Notes: generated by a model from the sequence alone, not told the origin. Counted from the first letter of the stretch, positions 41,087-50,136 are shown. The stretch: 64,000 bases of DNA from Actinophytocola sp963729115 (GCA_963729115.1 CAVSMR010000011.1:868001-932000); one strand, 5' to 3'. Translations and numbers: made by a program.

Positions 41087-41120
41087 CGCGGGCGGGATCC
41101 GGGAGGGGATCCCGCCCGCG
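41087..41120. terminator. Hairpin between convergent DUF7455 and ROK genes
   Basis: A perfect 14-bp inverted repeat (CGCGGGCGGGATCC / GGATCCCGCCCGCG) with a 6-base loop is placed to end both convergent transcripts. Confidence 0.8.
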
Positions 41121-41161
41121 CCGGTATCCGTAAGGCCGTTCCGCCGGCGCGCGGAAGCGGG

Positions 41162-42319
41162 TCAGACGGCGTCCAGCACGGGCTCGAAGGCCAGCTCGGC
41201 CGCGCCCAGCAACGTCACGTCCGCACCGAGGGTCGACGCCACGATGCGCGTCCCACCGACCGCGCGGGACACCAGCGAGCGCTCCCGCACGGCCGCGGCC
41301 ACCTCGGCCACGAGGACCGGTGGCAGCGCCGTGAACAGGTCCCCCAGCACCACGAGCTCCGGTCCCAGCACGTTCACCACGTTCACCAGTCCGAGGGTGA
41401 GCCACTCGGCGAACTCGCCCAGCCGCTCGTGCATCCCGTCCGGGTCCAGGGCCAGCGACCGCAGCTCCGCGACCACGGCACCGCGCGGCGACCCGGCGCG
41501 CAGGCCGAGCGCGCGGCACATGGCCGGCTCCGCGACCTCGGTCTCCCAGCAGCCGCGGCTGCCGCAGTAACAAGGCCGCCCACCGGGATGGACGACCATG
41601 TGCCCCAGCTCCCCCACGTAGCCGGCCGTGCCGCGTAGGGCCGAGCCGTCGGAGATCACCCCACCCCCCACGCCCACGTCGGCCGAGACGTAGACGGCGT
41701 CCGACGAACCACGCGCCGTGCCGCGCAGGTGCTCGGCGAGGGCGCCCAGCTCGGCGTCGTTCCCGATCATGATGGGGACCTCGAACACGGAGCCGAGGCG
41801 CTCGCCCAGCGGCACGTCCGTCCAGTGCAGGTTCGGCGCTTCGTGCACGAGGCCGTCCGAGCGCCGGACGACGCCGGGCACCGACACGCCGGCCGCCACC
41901 ATCTGCACGCCCAGGTCCGCCGCCAGCACTGTCGTCGAGTCGATGACGTGGCTGATGACCTCGGCCGGCTCCCGGGTGCGCACGCGCAGGTTCCAGCTGT
42001 TGCGGCCGAGGATCTCCCCACCGAGCCCGACGAGCGCGATGGCGACCTGCTCGACCCGCACGTCGACGGCGAGGACCACCGCGGCGTGCGGCTGCGGGAG
42101 CACGAGCAGCGAGGGCCGGCCGGCGCCGCTGCGCTGCCGTGGCACCCGCTCCTCGACCACGCCGGTCTCGGCGAGCCCGTCCACCAGGGCCTTGATGGTG
42201 CTGCGGTTGAGCCCGAGCTCAGCCGCGAGCGAGGCCCTGGTGCACGGGCCGTCGATGTGCAGCCTGCGTAACAGGACCGTGCGGTTGTGCCGGCGCACCT
42301 CGTCCGGTCGTGCGCCCAT
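41162..42319 (-). CDS. ROK-family transcriptional repressor
   Basis: This 385-residue regulator has an N-terminal winged helix (EVRRHNRTVLLRRLHIDGPCTRASLAAELGLNRSTIKALVDGLAETGVVEER) and a ROK sugar-kinase-like domain (about 85-380). The latter has VSADVGVGGGVISDGSALRGTAGYVGELGHMVVHPGGRPCYCGSRGCWETEV, containing the zinc-binding ExGH and CxCGxxGCxE motifs. It is the last gene of the xylose-type ABC operon and probably represses it until sugar binds. ATG at 42319 is used; a TTG at 42352 with AGGAG upstream is a plausible earlier start. The candidate operators are upstream of the substrate-binding-protein gene. Confidence 0.92.
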   Translation of the reverse strand: MGARPDEVRRHNRTVLLRRLHIDGPCTRASLAAELGLNRSTIKALVDGLAETGVVEERVPRQRSGAGRPSLLVLPQPHAAVVLAVDVRVEQVAIALVGLGGEILGRNSWNLRVRTREPAEVISHVIDSTTVLAADLGVQMVAAGVSVPGVVRRSDGLVHEAPNLHWTDVPLGERLGSVFEVPIMIGNDAELGALAEHLRGTARGSSDAVYVSADVGVGGGVISDGSALRGTAGYVGELGHMVVHPGGRPCYCGSRGCWETEVAEPAMCRALGLRAGSPRGAVVAELRSLALDPDGMHERLGEFAEWLTLGLVNVVNVLGPELVVLGDLFTALPPVLVAEVAAAVRERSLVSRAVGGTRIVASTLGADVTLLGAAELAFEPVLDAV

Positions 42320-42377
42320 GTTGGGCGCCCCCGTGGTGGGTGTGCTCGTCAAACCCCTCGCTCCTGTCCCGTCACCG

Positions 42378-43808
42378 TCAATCCGCGACCGCGGCCCTCC
42401 GCCGGGACAGCGCGTCGACCGAGGCGGCGAGCAGCAGCACGAGCCCGGTGACGATGTTGACGATCGCGGCCGGCTGGCGCAGCAGCCCCAGGCCGTTCTC
42501 GACGACGGCGAGCACCAGGCCACCGATGACCGCGTGCGCGACCTTGCCCCGCCCGCCGAACAGCGACGTCCCGCCGATCACGGCCGCGCCGACGGCGAAC
42601 AGCAGCGTATTCAACCCGCCGGCCTGCGGGTCGACCGAGCCCGCCTTGGACGAGTACACGATCGCACCGATCGCCGCCGCGCTGGCGGAGACCACGAAGA
42701 CGCTCGCCCGGATCTTGCTCACGTTGATACCGGCACGGCGCGCGGCCTCGGAGTTGCCGCCGACCGCGTAGATGTGCCGGCCGTAGCGGGTCCGGTTGAG
42801 CACGTAGGTACCGATCACCAGCAGCGCGAGGATGATCGGGATGACGTAGGGCACGCCTTGGATCGTCACGAGGTCCGGGTTCGGCGACCGGTTCAGCGTC
42901 AGGAGCCACGTCAGCACGATCGCGAGCACCGCGACGGAGCCGGCCTTGACGAGCACGATCGGCGTCGGCTGGGTGACCAGTCCCTTGCGCAGCCGGGAGA
43001 AGTGCTCGCCGAGGACGACGAGCGCGTAGCCGCCGGCCGCGACGACGCAGAGCACCCAGCTGCCGAAGACCGACAGGCTGCCGTTGGCGACGTTGAACAG
43101 GATCGGCGAGGTCCGGATGCCGAACACGCCGCCCTCACCGATGAACTGCAGGATCACGCCCTGCCAGGTGATGAACAGCGCCAGCGTCACGACGAACGAC
43201 GGCATCCCGATGTTGGCCACCATGAAGCCGGTTATGCAGCCGATCGCCGCGCCCACGCACACCGCGAGCAGCATCTCGAGCCACGCGTTCGGCGCGAAGC
43301 CGATCAGCGCCATCCCCGCGGCGATGATGCTGAGCACGGCGCCGGCCCAGATCCGCATGAGCAATGCGAGCCCGGCCGCGACCAGCATGCCGACGACGAA
43401 CACGTAGAAGACCGTGCTGCCCATGCCGCCGAGCAGGTTGCCGGAACGCACGTAGTGCATGGCCATGACGGCCGCGCAGACACCGGACAGGGTGCCCGCG
43501 GACAGGTCGATCTCGCCCAGCAGCAGGACGAAGACCAGGCCCATGGCGATGACCATCTTGCCGGCGCCCTGGGCGACCAGGTTCGCCGTGTTGTTCAGGG
43601 TGAAGAAGTTGTCCGACAGCACCGAGAACACGATCACCAGCACGGCGAGGCCGAGGAGGGCGGGCAGCGAACCGAGCTCGCCGCCGCGCAGCCGCGCGAA
43701 GTAGTCGCGGATCGCCTCGCCGCTGGACTGGGACGTGGTGTCGATGCCGAAGTCGGAGACCGCGCCTCCGTTGGGCGCGGGGTCGGCCTTGGCCGGTGTT
43801 TCGGTCAT
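42378..43808 (-). CDS. xylH: Sugar ABC transporter permease (XylH-like)
   Basis: This 476-residue permease of the CUT2 (ribose/xylose) class has about 12 hydrophobic segments. They include LGLAVLVIVFSVLSDNFFTLNNTANLVAQGAGKMVIAMGLVFVLLLGEIDLSAGTLSGVCA and the conserved C-terminal LLFAVGAAVIGGTSLFGGRGKVAHAVIGGLVLAVVENGLGLL. The length (longer than the typical ~330-residue RbsC) is typical of XylH-type permeases. It works with the ATPase upstream and the lipoprotein binding subunit to import a sugar, probably xylose or a similar aldose. It is third in the operon. Confidence 0.9.
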   Translation of the reverse strand: MTETPAKADPAPNGGAVSDFGIDTTSQSSGEAIRDYFARLRGGELGSLPALLGLAVLVIVFSVLSDNFFTLNNTANLVAQGAGKMVIAMGLVFVLLLGEIDLSAGTLSGVCAAVMAMHYVRSGNLLGGMGSTVFYVFVVGMLVAAGLALLMRIWAGAVLSIIAAGMALIGFAPNAWLEMLLAVCVGAAIGCITGFMVANIGMPSFVVTLALFITWQGVILQFIGEGGVFGIRTSPILFNVANGSLSVFGSWVLCVVAAGGYALVVLGEHFSRLRKGLVTQPTPIVLVKAGSVAVLAIVLTWLLTLNRSPNPDLVTIQGVPYVIPIILALLVIGTYVLNRTRYGRHIYAVGGNSEAARRAGINVSKIRASVFVVSASAAAIGAIVYSSKAGSVDPQAGGLNTLLFAVGAAVIGGTSLFGGRGKVAHAVIGGLVLAVVENGLGLLRQPAAIVNIVTGLVLLLAASVDALSRRRAAVAD

Positions 43809-43831
43809 TGATGGGGTCCTCGGGTGAGAGA

Positions 43832-44605
43832 TCAGAGGGTGACTTGCTCTGGCCGGGCGAGGCCGAGATCACCGGAACGGCCGGCCGTGATCAGCTCGAC
43901 GACCTGGCTGTGCGTGGTCTCCTTCGCCGGCAGGTCGGCGACCAGCCGGCCCAGGTACAGCGTGGAGATCCGGTCCGCGACCTCGAAGACGTCGGCCATG
44001 TTGTGGCTGATCAGCACGACGCCCAGCCCCTGCTCGGCGAGCCGCCGGACCAGGTCCAGCACCTGACGCGTCTGCGCGACACCGAGCGCGGCGGTCGGCT
44101 CGTCGAGGAGCACGACCTTGCTGTCCCACAGCACGGACTTGGCGATCGCGACCGTCTGGCGCTGCCCACCGGAGAGGGACTTGACCTTGGTGCGGACCGA
44201 CTTGACCGTGCGCACCGACAGCGACGCGAGCGTCTCCCGGGCGGCCTTCTCCATGCTCGCCTCGTCCATCAGCCAGCGGCTGCCCCGCTCCCGGCCGAGG
44301 AACATGTTCTGCACGACGTCGAGGTTGTCGGCCAGCGCGAGGTCCTGGTACACGACCTCGATGCCGAGGTCGGCCGCCTCGCGCGGGCTGTGGATCGTGA
44401 CGTCCTCGCCGCGGAAGCGCACGACGCCCGAGTCCATGGGGTAGATGCCGGCGACACACTTGATCAGCGTCGATTTGCCGGCGCCGTTGTCGCCGACGAG
44501 CGCGGTGACCTCGCCGGCCCGGACGGTGAAGTCCACGTCGTGCAGCACGTGGACGGGGCCGAAGCTCTTGTTGATCCCGATCAGCTCGAGAAGCGGCTCA
44601 CTCAC
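43832..44605 (-). CDS. xylG: Sugar ABC transporter ATP-binding protein (XylG-like)
   Basis: This 257-residue ATPase has a single nucleotide-binding domain: Walker A GDNGAGKSTLIK (about 38-49), Q-loop VYQDLALADNLDVVQNMFLGRE, signature LSGGQRQTVAIAKSVLW, Walker B KVVLLDEPTAALG and the switch His ISHNM. Many CUT2 ATPases have two fused domains; the single-domain form occurs in actinobacterial xylose-type systems and probably dimerises. It lies between the binding protein (hairpin in the gap) and the permease. Confidence 0.93.
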   Translation of the reverse strand: MSEPLLELIGINKSFGPVHVLHDVDFTVRAGEVTALVGDNGAGKSTLIKCVAGIYPMDSGVVRFRGEDVTIHSPREAADLGIEVVYQDLALADNLDVVQNMFLGRERGSRWLMDEASMEKAARETLASLSVRTVKSVRTKVKSLSGGQRQTVAIAKSVLWDSKVVLLDEPTAALGVAQTRQVLDLVRRLAEQGLGVVLISHNMADVFEVADRISTLYLGRLVADLPAKETTHSQVVELITAGRSGDLGLARPEQVTL

Positions 44606-44629
44606 GGAAATTCCTCCTCACCCCTGGAA

Positions 44630-44661
44630 AGGCCGCGCCCGGAACGCGCCGGGCGCGGCCT
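44630..44661 (-). terminator. Intercistronic hairpin between binding-protein and ATPase genes
   Basis: A 13-bp perfect stem (AGGCCGCGCCCGG / CCGGGCGCGGCCT), extendable through CCCTGG/CCAGGG, lies in the 72-bp gap inside the operon. Such hairpins typically protect or partly terminate the binding-protein message so that more binding protein than ATPase is made. That role is inferred. Confidence 0.65.
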
Positions 44662-44677
44662 CCCAGGGTGAACTGGG

Positions 44678-45802
44678 TCAGGAGATGCCGAGCTCGGTGC
44701 AGACGGCCGCGAGATCGCCGGTGCACACCTCGTCAGCCTTCACGTAGCCCTCGTCGATGACCCGCTTGACCTCGTTCTTCGTGATCAGGAACGGCTCGGA
44801 CAGGACGGACGCGACCTTGCGCTTGCCCTCGGGGTCGTCGCTCGAGTCGGTCGCGATCTTGTCCGCGGCGGCGGTGTCGCCCTTGGCGAGCGCGGCGGCG
44901 AGCTTGGCGGTCGCCTCCGCCTCCAGCTTGATCGGCTTGAACACCGTCATGTACTGGTCGCCGGCGAGGATCGCCTTGAGACCATCGGCGGTGGCGTCCT
45001 GGCCGGTGACCGGGACCTTGCCGTTCAGGCCGTTCTTCTTGAGCACGGTGATGACCGCGCCGGCCAGGCCGTCGTTGGCCGCGACCACGCCGTCGACCTT
45101 GCCGCCGTTGGAGGTCAGGATCTGCTCGAAGACGGTGCCGCCCTTCTGGTTGTCCCAGTTGTCGATCGCCTGGGACTGGACCAGCTTGAGCTTGCCGGTG
45201 TCGTACAGCGGCTTGAGGACCTTCTCCTGGCCCTCGTGGAACAGCGTCGCGTTGTTGTCCGTCGGCGCGCCCTCGATCTCGATCACCTGGGCGCCCGGCT
45301 TGCTCTTCAGCGCCTCCGCCAGGCCCTGGCCCTGCAGTTCGCCGACCTTGACGTTGTCGAAGGAGACGTAGTACTTCGAGCTGCCGCCGAGGTTGAGGCG
45401 GTCGTAGTCGATCGTCGGGATGCCCTGGGCGTTGGCCTTCTGGGCGACAGTGCCACCGATCTCGCTGTTGATGGCGGCGATGATCAGAACCTTGACGCCG
45501 TCGTTGATCATGCCGTCCGCGAGGGTGCTGAACTTCTGCACATCACCCTGGGCGTTCTGGATGTCCGGGTCCAGGCCTTCGGCCTTGAGCGCGGCCTCGA
45601 GCATCGGCTTGTCGAAGCCCTCCCAGCGGGCGGACGTCGCGGTCTCGGGAAGGATGACGCCGACCGGGATGCCCCCCGAGGACTGGTCGGCCGTGTCACC
45701 GCCGCCTCCGCCGCCACCAGTGTCTTCATTGGCACCACACGCCGACAGGGCGAGGGTCAGACCCACCCCCGCAGCGAGAAGAGCAAGCCTTGTACTGCGC
45801 AT
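44678..45802 (-). CDS. xylF: Sugar ABC transporter substrate-binding lipoprotein (XylF-like)
   Basis: This 374-residue lipoprotein has a signal peptide MRSTRLALLAAGVGLTLALSACG, with the lipobox LSAC giving a lipidated Cys at about 22. A Gly-rich linker (GGGGGGG) precedes the type I periplasmic-binding fold (IPVGVILPETATSARWEGFDKPMLEAALKAEGLDPDIQNAQGDVQKFSTLADGMINDGVKVLIIAAINSEIGG ... VDGVVAANDGLAGAVITVLKKNGL). It is the sugar-capture subunit of the XylFGH-type importer and the first gene of the operon. The upstream region holds inverted repeats suited to ROK binding. Confidence 0.93.
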   Translation of the reverse strand: MRSTRLALLAAGVGLTLALSACGANEDTGGGGGGGDTADQSSGGIPVGVILPETATSARWEGFDKPMLEAALKAEGLDPDIQNAQGDVQKFSTLADGMINDGVKVLIIAAINSEIGGTVAQKANAQGIPTIDYDRLNLGGSSKYYVSFDNVKVGELQGQGLAEALKSKPGAQVIEIEGAPTDNNATLFHEGQEKVLKPLYDTGKLKLVQSQAIDNWDNQKGGTVFEQILTSNGGKVDGVVAANDGLAGAVITVLKKNGLNGKVPVTGQDATADGLKAILAGDQYMTVFKPIKLEAEATAKLAAALAKGDTAAADKIATDSSDDPEGKRKVASVLSEPFLITKNEVKRVIDEGYVKADEVCTGDLAAVCTELGIS

Positions 45803-45834
45803 TCAACGGTCCCTTCACGGTCCTCAGGGCGAAA

Positions 45835-45853
45835 TGTTGCGGTGCACAACATA
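45835..45853. promoter_or_regulatory. Candidate ROK operator ATGTTG-N7-CAACAT
   Basis: A perfect 6-bp inverted repeat with a 7-base spacer, itself containing GTGCAC, lies 33 bases upstream of the xylF start. A second perfect repeat, TGCCCG-GA-CGGGCA (45855-45868), abuts it. Placement at the operon head and the ROK gene at its end make repression through this site likely. Confidence 0.55.
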
Positions 45854-45906
45854 TGCCCGGACGGGCAGTGATGGAAGCCACGGACGGGCATTTTGCGCTT
45901 CGTATG

Positions 45907-45917
45907 TGACACATTTT
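45907..45917. promoter_or_regulatory. Palindrome ATGTGACACAT upstream of xylF
   Basis: A perfect 11-base palindrome (5-1-5) lies about 105 bases upstream of the binding-protein start. It resembles a compact CRP/FNR-type half-site pair (TGTG..CACA) and may bind a global carbon regulator; the spacing is shorter than the classical CRP site. Confidence 0.35.
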
Positions 45918-45959
45918 GGCAACGAACCGGTCATCTGCCCGCAAACCAGCGGTTGGCCG

Positions 45960-47681
45960 CTACCAGGAACGCAGCGTAGCGATCCGTTCTTCGAGCTGCT
46001 CGACGGAAGCCATGGCTGTGGGCGGTCCCGCGCACACCCTCCGTAGCTCGCTGTGAATCATTCCGTGCGGTTTTCCCGTTCTATGGTGGTACATCGCCAC
46101 CAGGGTGTTGAGTTCCTTACGGAGCGCAGTCAACCGCTCGGCGACAGACCGGGCCCGCGGCTGCTCGACCTCCGGCCGCTGCTCCCTCGCCCTCCGTGAC
46201 CGCTCGCTGAGCTGGACGTCCTGCCGCTGCCGCAACAGCGCGCGCACCTGCTCCGGTTCGAGCAGTCCCGGCAGACCGAGGTACTCCTGCTCCTCCGCCG
46301 ACCCCGCGAAGGCCGCCGTGCCGAACGACGAGCCGTCATAGATCACCTGATCGAGTTCCGCCGATGCCGACAATGAGGTGAATGCCTTCTCCTCCTCGCC
46401 CGGCTCGTCCTTGAACCGGTTCGCGTCGGCGAGCAGCTCGTCGTCCCAGCCCTCCTGGTCCCGGTCCGGCTTGCCGAGCACGTGGTCACGCTGCTGCTCG
46501 AGCTGGCTCGCGAGCTCCAGCAGCACGGGCACGCTCGGCAGGAAGACGCTGGCGGTCTCGCCGGGCCGCCGCGCACGCACGAAGCGGCCGACCGCCTGGG
46601 CGAAGAACAGCGGGGTCGAGGCGCTCGTCGCGTACACGCCGACCGCGAGCCGCGGCACGTCGACACCCTCGCTGACCATCCGGACGGCGACCAGCCACTG
46701 GTCGTCGGAGTCGGCGAACTCCGCGATCCGCGCGGACGCCCTGGGGTCGTCGGAGAGCACGACGACCGGCTCGGTGCCGGTCGTGCGGGCGAGGATCTTG
46801 GCGTATGCCCGGGCGGACTCGTGGTCGGAGGCGATCACCAGGCCACCCGCGTCCGGCACGTGCCGGCGCAGCTGCTGCAGCCGCAGGTCGGCCGCGCCGA
46901 GGACGGCCGGGATCCACTCGCCCAGCGGGTCGAGCGCCGTGCGCCACGCGCGCGCGGTCTGCTCGGCGGTCATCGGCTCGCCCAGCCGCGCGGTGAACTC
47001 CTCGCCGGCGCTGGTGCGCCAGCTCGCCTCGCCCGAGTAGGCCAGGAAGATCACCGGCCGGACCACGCCGTCGGCGAGCGCGTCGGCGTAGCCGTAGGTG
47101 TGGTCGGCCTTGCTGCGCAGGAAGCCGCTGCCGTCGGGTTCGTAGGCCACGAACGGGATCTGGGAGTCGTCGCTGCGGAACGGGGTACCGGTGAGCGAGA
47201 GCCGGCGCACGGCCGGCGTGAACGCCTCGCTGATCGCGTCGCCCCAGGACTTCGCGTCGCCGCCGTGGTGGATCTCGTCGAGGATCACCAGCGTCTTGCG
47301 GTGCTCGGTGCGCACCCGGTGCAGCATCGGGTGCGCGGCGACCTGCGCGTAGGTGACGGCCACGCCGCGGTAGTCACTCGAGGTGGCGCCCGCGCCGTTG
47401 CGGAAGTTGGGGTCGATCGCGATGCCGGCCGCGGCGGCCGCGGCCGCCCACTGGTGCTTGAGGTGCTCGGTCGGCGTGACGATCGTGACCTGCTCGACGA
47501 TCCGGTCGGCGAGCAGCTCCGCGGCGACCCGCAGACCGAAGACCGTCTTGCCGGCGCCCGGGGTGGCCACCGCGAGGAAGTCCTTCGGCCCGGCGGCCAG
47601 GTACTTCGTGATCGCCCGCCGCTGCCAGGCACGCAGCGGCCGGGCGGACGTCATCCCCTGCACGATCGGCTCGGCCGTCAC
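45960..47681 (-). CDS. Superfamily 2 DEAD/DEAH-type helicase
   Basis: This 573-residue ATPase has helicase motif I (FLAVATPGAGKTVFGLRVAAELL, Walker A about 34-45), Ia (VTIVTPTEHLKHQW), II (TLVILDEIHHGG, DEIH), III (LSLTGTPFRS), V (VRMVSEGVDVPRLAVGVYAT) and VI (FFAQAVGRFVRARRP). It fits the type III restriction-subunit/Ssl2-like SF2 group. A C-terminal helical extension of about 150 residues ends RKELNTLVAMYHHRTGKPHGMIHSELRRVCAG. GTG at 47681 has GGGGGAGATGG upstream. It stands alone, without restriction or methylase genes, so a repair or nucleic-acid remodelling role is more likely than restriction. Confidence 0.9.
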   Translation of the reverse strand: MTAEPIVQGMTSARPLRAWQRRAITKYLAAGPKDFLAVATPGAGKTVFGLRVAAELLADRIVEQVTIVTPTEHLKHQWAAAAAAAGIAIDPNFRNGAGATSSDYRGVAVTYAQVAAHPMLHRVRTEHRKTLVILDEIHHGGDAKSWGDAISEAFTPAVRRLSLTGTPFRSDDSQIPFVAYEPDGSGFLRSKADHTYGYADALADGVVRPVIFLAYSGEASWRTSAGEEFTARLGEPMTAEQTARAWRTALDPLGEWIPAVLGAADLRLQQLRRHVPDAGGLVIASDHESARAYAKILARTTGTEPVVVLSDDPRASARIAEFADSDDQWLVAVRMVSEGVDVPRLAVGVYATSASTPLFFAQAVGRFVRARRPGETASVFLPSVPVLLELASQLEQQRDHVLGKPDRDQEGWDDELLADANRFKDEPGEEEKAFTSLSASAELDQVIYDGSSFGTAAFAGSAEEQEYLGLPGLLEPEQVRALLRQRQDVQLSERSRRAREQRPEVEQPRARSVAERLTALRKELNTLVAMYHHRTGKPHGMIHSELRRVCAGPPTAMASVEQLEERIATLRSW

Positions 47682-47828
47682 CCATCTCCCCCTGCACCCA
47701 CATCGCACGCAAAGCAAAGCCCTCAAGCGACATCATTGAGGGCGGGGCCGACTTTACCTCCGGCCCCGCGCGGACGCGCGAGGCGACACGGTCCCGGGCG
47801 GCCCGCGCTATTCGCGCCCGCATGGACC

Positions 47829-48974
47829 ATGCTTGACCGTGACATGAGCCCACAGCCACAGCACCCGACCCGCAACGCGGCGCAGAAGACCGGCGCCCTG
47901 CTGCGGCGCGGTCCTGGCCGCCTGCTCAAGCGGACCTGGATCAAGGCGTGGGGCGGCAACCTGTTCTCCGAGGCGGCCGAGGCGGCGTTCTGGCAGGTCC
48001 TGTCGCTGCCGCCGCTGCTGCTGGGACTGCTCGGCAGCCTCGGTTACGTCGCGCAGTGGTTCGGCCAGGACATCATCGACTCGGTGCAGGACTCGATCCT
48101 CGAGTGGTCGCACACCGCGTTCAGCAACAACGTGGTCGACGACATCATCGCCCCGACCGTGGCCGACATCCTGCAGCACGGCCGCGGCGAGATCCTCACC
48201 CTCGGCTTCCTGCTCTCCCTGTGGGCCGGCTCGTCGGCCATGTCGTCGTTCGTCGACGCGATCACCGTGGCCCACGACCAGTACGGCGTGCGCAACGAGG
48301 TGTGGCAGCGGATCTTCGCGCTGATGCTCTACCTGGCCGCACTCGTGCTGCTGATCATCGGGCTGCCGATCCTCGCGCTGGGCCCGGACCTGCTGCCGAG
48401 GATCTTCCCGGCCGCGTGGCGAAACGAGATCACGTACTGGGTGGACACGTTCTACTACCCTGTCCTGGCCGTGCTGCTCGTGGTCGCGCTGGCCACGTTG
48501 TACAAGCTCGCGCTGCCGCGCAAGCTGCCCTGGCACCGGGTGCTGCCGGGCGCGATGATCGCGATGATCGTGTTCCTGCTGTCGTCGATCGGGCTGCGGC
48601 TCTACATCTCGTGGATCACGACGACCGGCTACACCTACGGCGCGCTCGCCACGCCGATCGCGTTCCTGCTGTTCGCGTTCTTCATCGGGCTCGCGATCGT
48701 GATCGGCGCGTACTTCAACGCGTCGATCCAGGAGATGTGGCCGGCGAGGATGACCCGCCGCCAGCGCCGCAAGTGGCGACGGCTGGAGATGACGAGGGTG
48801 ACGCGGCCACCGGCCACGAAACCGCCGACCACGGAGCCCTCGAGCACGGAACCGGCCAAGGAGCCGCCGGCCGCGGCCGAACCGAAGAGCCCGAACGGCG
48901 AGGCACGCCAACGGAGGCCGGCCCCGCCCGCGGCGCCCACCGCACCGCGACCCGAGGGCCGCCCGGGCGGCTGA
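47829..48974 (+). CDS. YihY/virulence factor BrkB family membrane protein
   Basis: This 381-residue protein has about six helices of the YihY/BrkB family. Recognisable segments are KRTWIKAWGGNLFSEAAEAAFWQVLSLPPLLLGLLGSLGYVAQ (about 33-75), ILTLGFLLSLWAGSSAMSSFVDAITVAHDQ, NEVWQRIFALMLYLAALVLLIIGLPILALG, WHRVLPGAMIAMIVFLLSSIGLRLYISWITTTGYTYGALATPIAFLLFAFFIGLAIVIGAYFNASI. A Pro/Thr/Glu-rich cytoplasmic tail of about 80 residues follows. The start could be ATG 47829 or 47844. The function of the family is unclear. A similar gene lies near sigB in mycobacteria. Confidence 0.88.
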   Translation: MLDRDMSPQPQHPTRNAAQKTGALLRRGPGRLLKRTWIKAWGGNLFSEAAEAAFWQVLSLPPLLLGLLGSLGYVAQWFGQDIIDSVQDSILEWSHTAFSNNVVDDIIAPTVADILQHGRGEILTLGFLLSLWAGSSAMSSFVDAITVAHDQYGVRNEVWQRIFALMLYLAALVLLIIGLPILALGPDLLPRIFPAAWRNEITYWVDTFYYPVLAVLLVVALATLYKLALPRKLPWHRVLPGAMIAMIVFLLSSIGLRLYISWITTTGYTYGALATPIAFLLFAFFIGLAIVIGAYFNASIQEMWPARMTRRQRRKWRRLEMTRVTRPPATKPPTTEPSSTEPAKEPPAAAEPKSPNGEARQRRPAPPAAPTAPRPEGRPGG

Positions 48975-49018
48975 CGGACGGGTTCACCCGGCGCCACGTC
49001 CGCGAACGAACCTGCTGG

Positions 49019-49273
49019 TCAGTCGCCGCCGGACGGGAGGCGTTCGAAGATCTTCTTGCACTCCGGGCACACGGGCGAGCCGGGCTTGGGCGAGCGGGTC
49101 ACCGGGAAGACCTCGCCGCACAGAGCGACCACCATGTTGCCCGTGACCGCGCTCTCGGCGATCTTGTCCTTGCGCACGTAGTGGAACATCTTCGGGGTGT
49201 CGTCACCCGTGGTGTCCGTTCCCTCCGGCCTGGTATCGACCTCAGGCAGCGTCTGCGTACTCACGCCCCCCAT
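49019..49273 (-). CDS. DUF3039 small zinc-ribbon-like protein
   Basis: This 84-residue protein is of the DUF3039 family: DTPKMFHYVRKDKIAESAVTGNMVVALCGEVFPVTRSPKPGSPVCPECKKIFERLPSG. It has one upstream Cys (ALCGEVF) and a CPxCK pair that could bind zinc. It is conserved in actinobacteria; function is unknown. An alternative GTG start lies three codons in (49264). It is divergent from the Spo0M-like gene, 50 bp away. Confidence 0.88.
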   Translation of the reverse strand: MGGVSTQTLPEVDTRPEGTDTTGDDTPKMFHYVRKDKIAESAVTGNMVVALCGEVFPVTRSPKPGSPVCPECKKIFERLPSGGD

Positions 49274-49323
49274 GATGCCGGAAACCGCGCCACACCCGAT
49301 CGGGTACTGGCAGGATTCGCCCC

Positions 49324-50136
49324 ATGTTCCAGAAGGTGATGGCCAGCTTCGGCCAGGGCGGCGCCACCGTCGACGCCCGGATTCTCGATCGGCACGTGCG
49401 CCCCGGCGGCACGTTGCACGGTGAGGTAATGCTCACCGGCGGTCAGGTCGACCAGGAGGTCGACTCGCTCGGTGTCACCCTGCTGGCCAGGGTCGAGCAG
49501 GAGAGCACCAACGGCAGCGAACCCACCGTGGTCGACCTGCCGTTCCAGAACGTGCACCTCGCGGGCAAGGAGCTCGTCCGCGCCGGCGCGCAGATCAAGG
49601 TCCCCTTCGAGGTCCAGATGCCGTGGGAGACACCCGTGACCACGGTGTTCGGCAAGTACCTCACGGGCATGGCCGTCGGCCTGCAGACGAACCTCAACCT
49701 CAGCCGGACGATGGTCGACCCGCAGGACGTCGACGCGGTCCCGATCGAGCCGGTCCCCGCGCAGCACCGGCTCCTGGACGCGATGAGCAGGCTGGGCTTC
49801 CAGTTCCGCTCCGCGAACCTGGTCAAGGAGCGGCTGGACGGCGCCGACCAGCAGCTGCCCTTCTTCCAGGAGATCGACTTCACGCCGCCGCAGAAGCTCG
49901 CGAACGTGTTCAACGGGGTGGCGGTGACGTTCCTGGCCCGGCCGCGGGACGTGCAGGTCGTGCTGGACGTCGACAAGCGCGTCCGGGTCCGCAAGGGCGG
50001 TGGACTCGGCGGGCGCGGGCAGTCCATGCTCGGCATGTTCCTCGTCGACTACGCGGCGCTGGGGCGCACCAACTGGGAGCAGCAGATCGAGGGCTGGCTG
50101 CGCGAGGTCGCCAAACCACGGGGCATCTTCGACTAG
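49324..50136 (+). CDS. Spo0M (SpoOM)-family protein
   Basis: This 270-residue arrestin-like protein is of the Spo0M family: MFQKVMASFGQGGATVDARILDRHVRPGGTLHGEVMLTGGQVDQEVDSLGVTLLARVEQ, QIKVPFEVQMPWETPVTTVFGKYLTGMAVGLQTNLNLSRTMVDPQDVDAVPIEPVPAQHRLLDAM, and a C-terminal helical part ending NWEQQIEGWLREVAK. In Bacillus, Spo0M affects sporulation and cell-surface or cytoskeleton traits; the role in actinobacteria is not defined. It is the first of several rightward genes. Confidence 0.9.
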   Translation: MFQKVMASFGQGGATVDARILDRHVRPGGTLHGEVMLTGGQVDQEVDSLGVTLLARVEQESTNGSEPTVVDLPFQNVHLAGKELVRAGAQIKVPFEVQMPWETPVTTVFGKYLTGMAVGLQTNLNLSRTMVDPQDVDAVPIEPVPAQHRLLDAMSRLGFQFRSANLVKERLDGADQQLPFFQEIDFTPPQKLANVFNGVAVTFLARPRDVQVVLDVDKRVRVRKGGGLGGRGQSMLGMFLVDYAALGRTNWEQQIEGWLREVAKPRGIFD

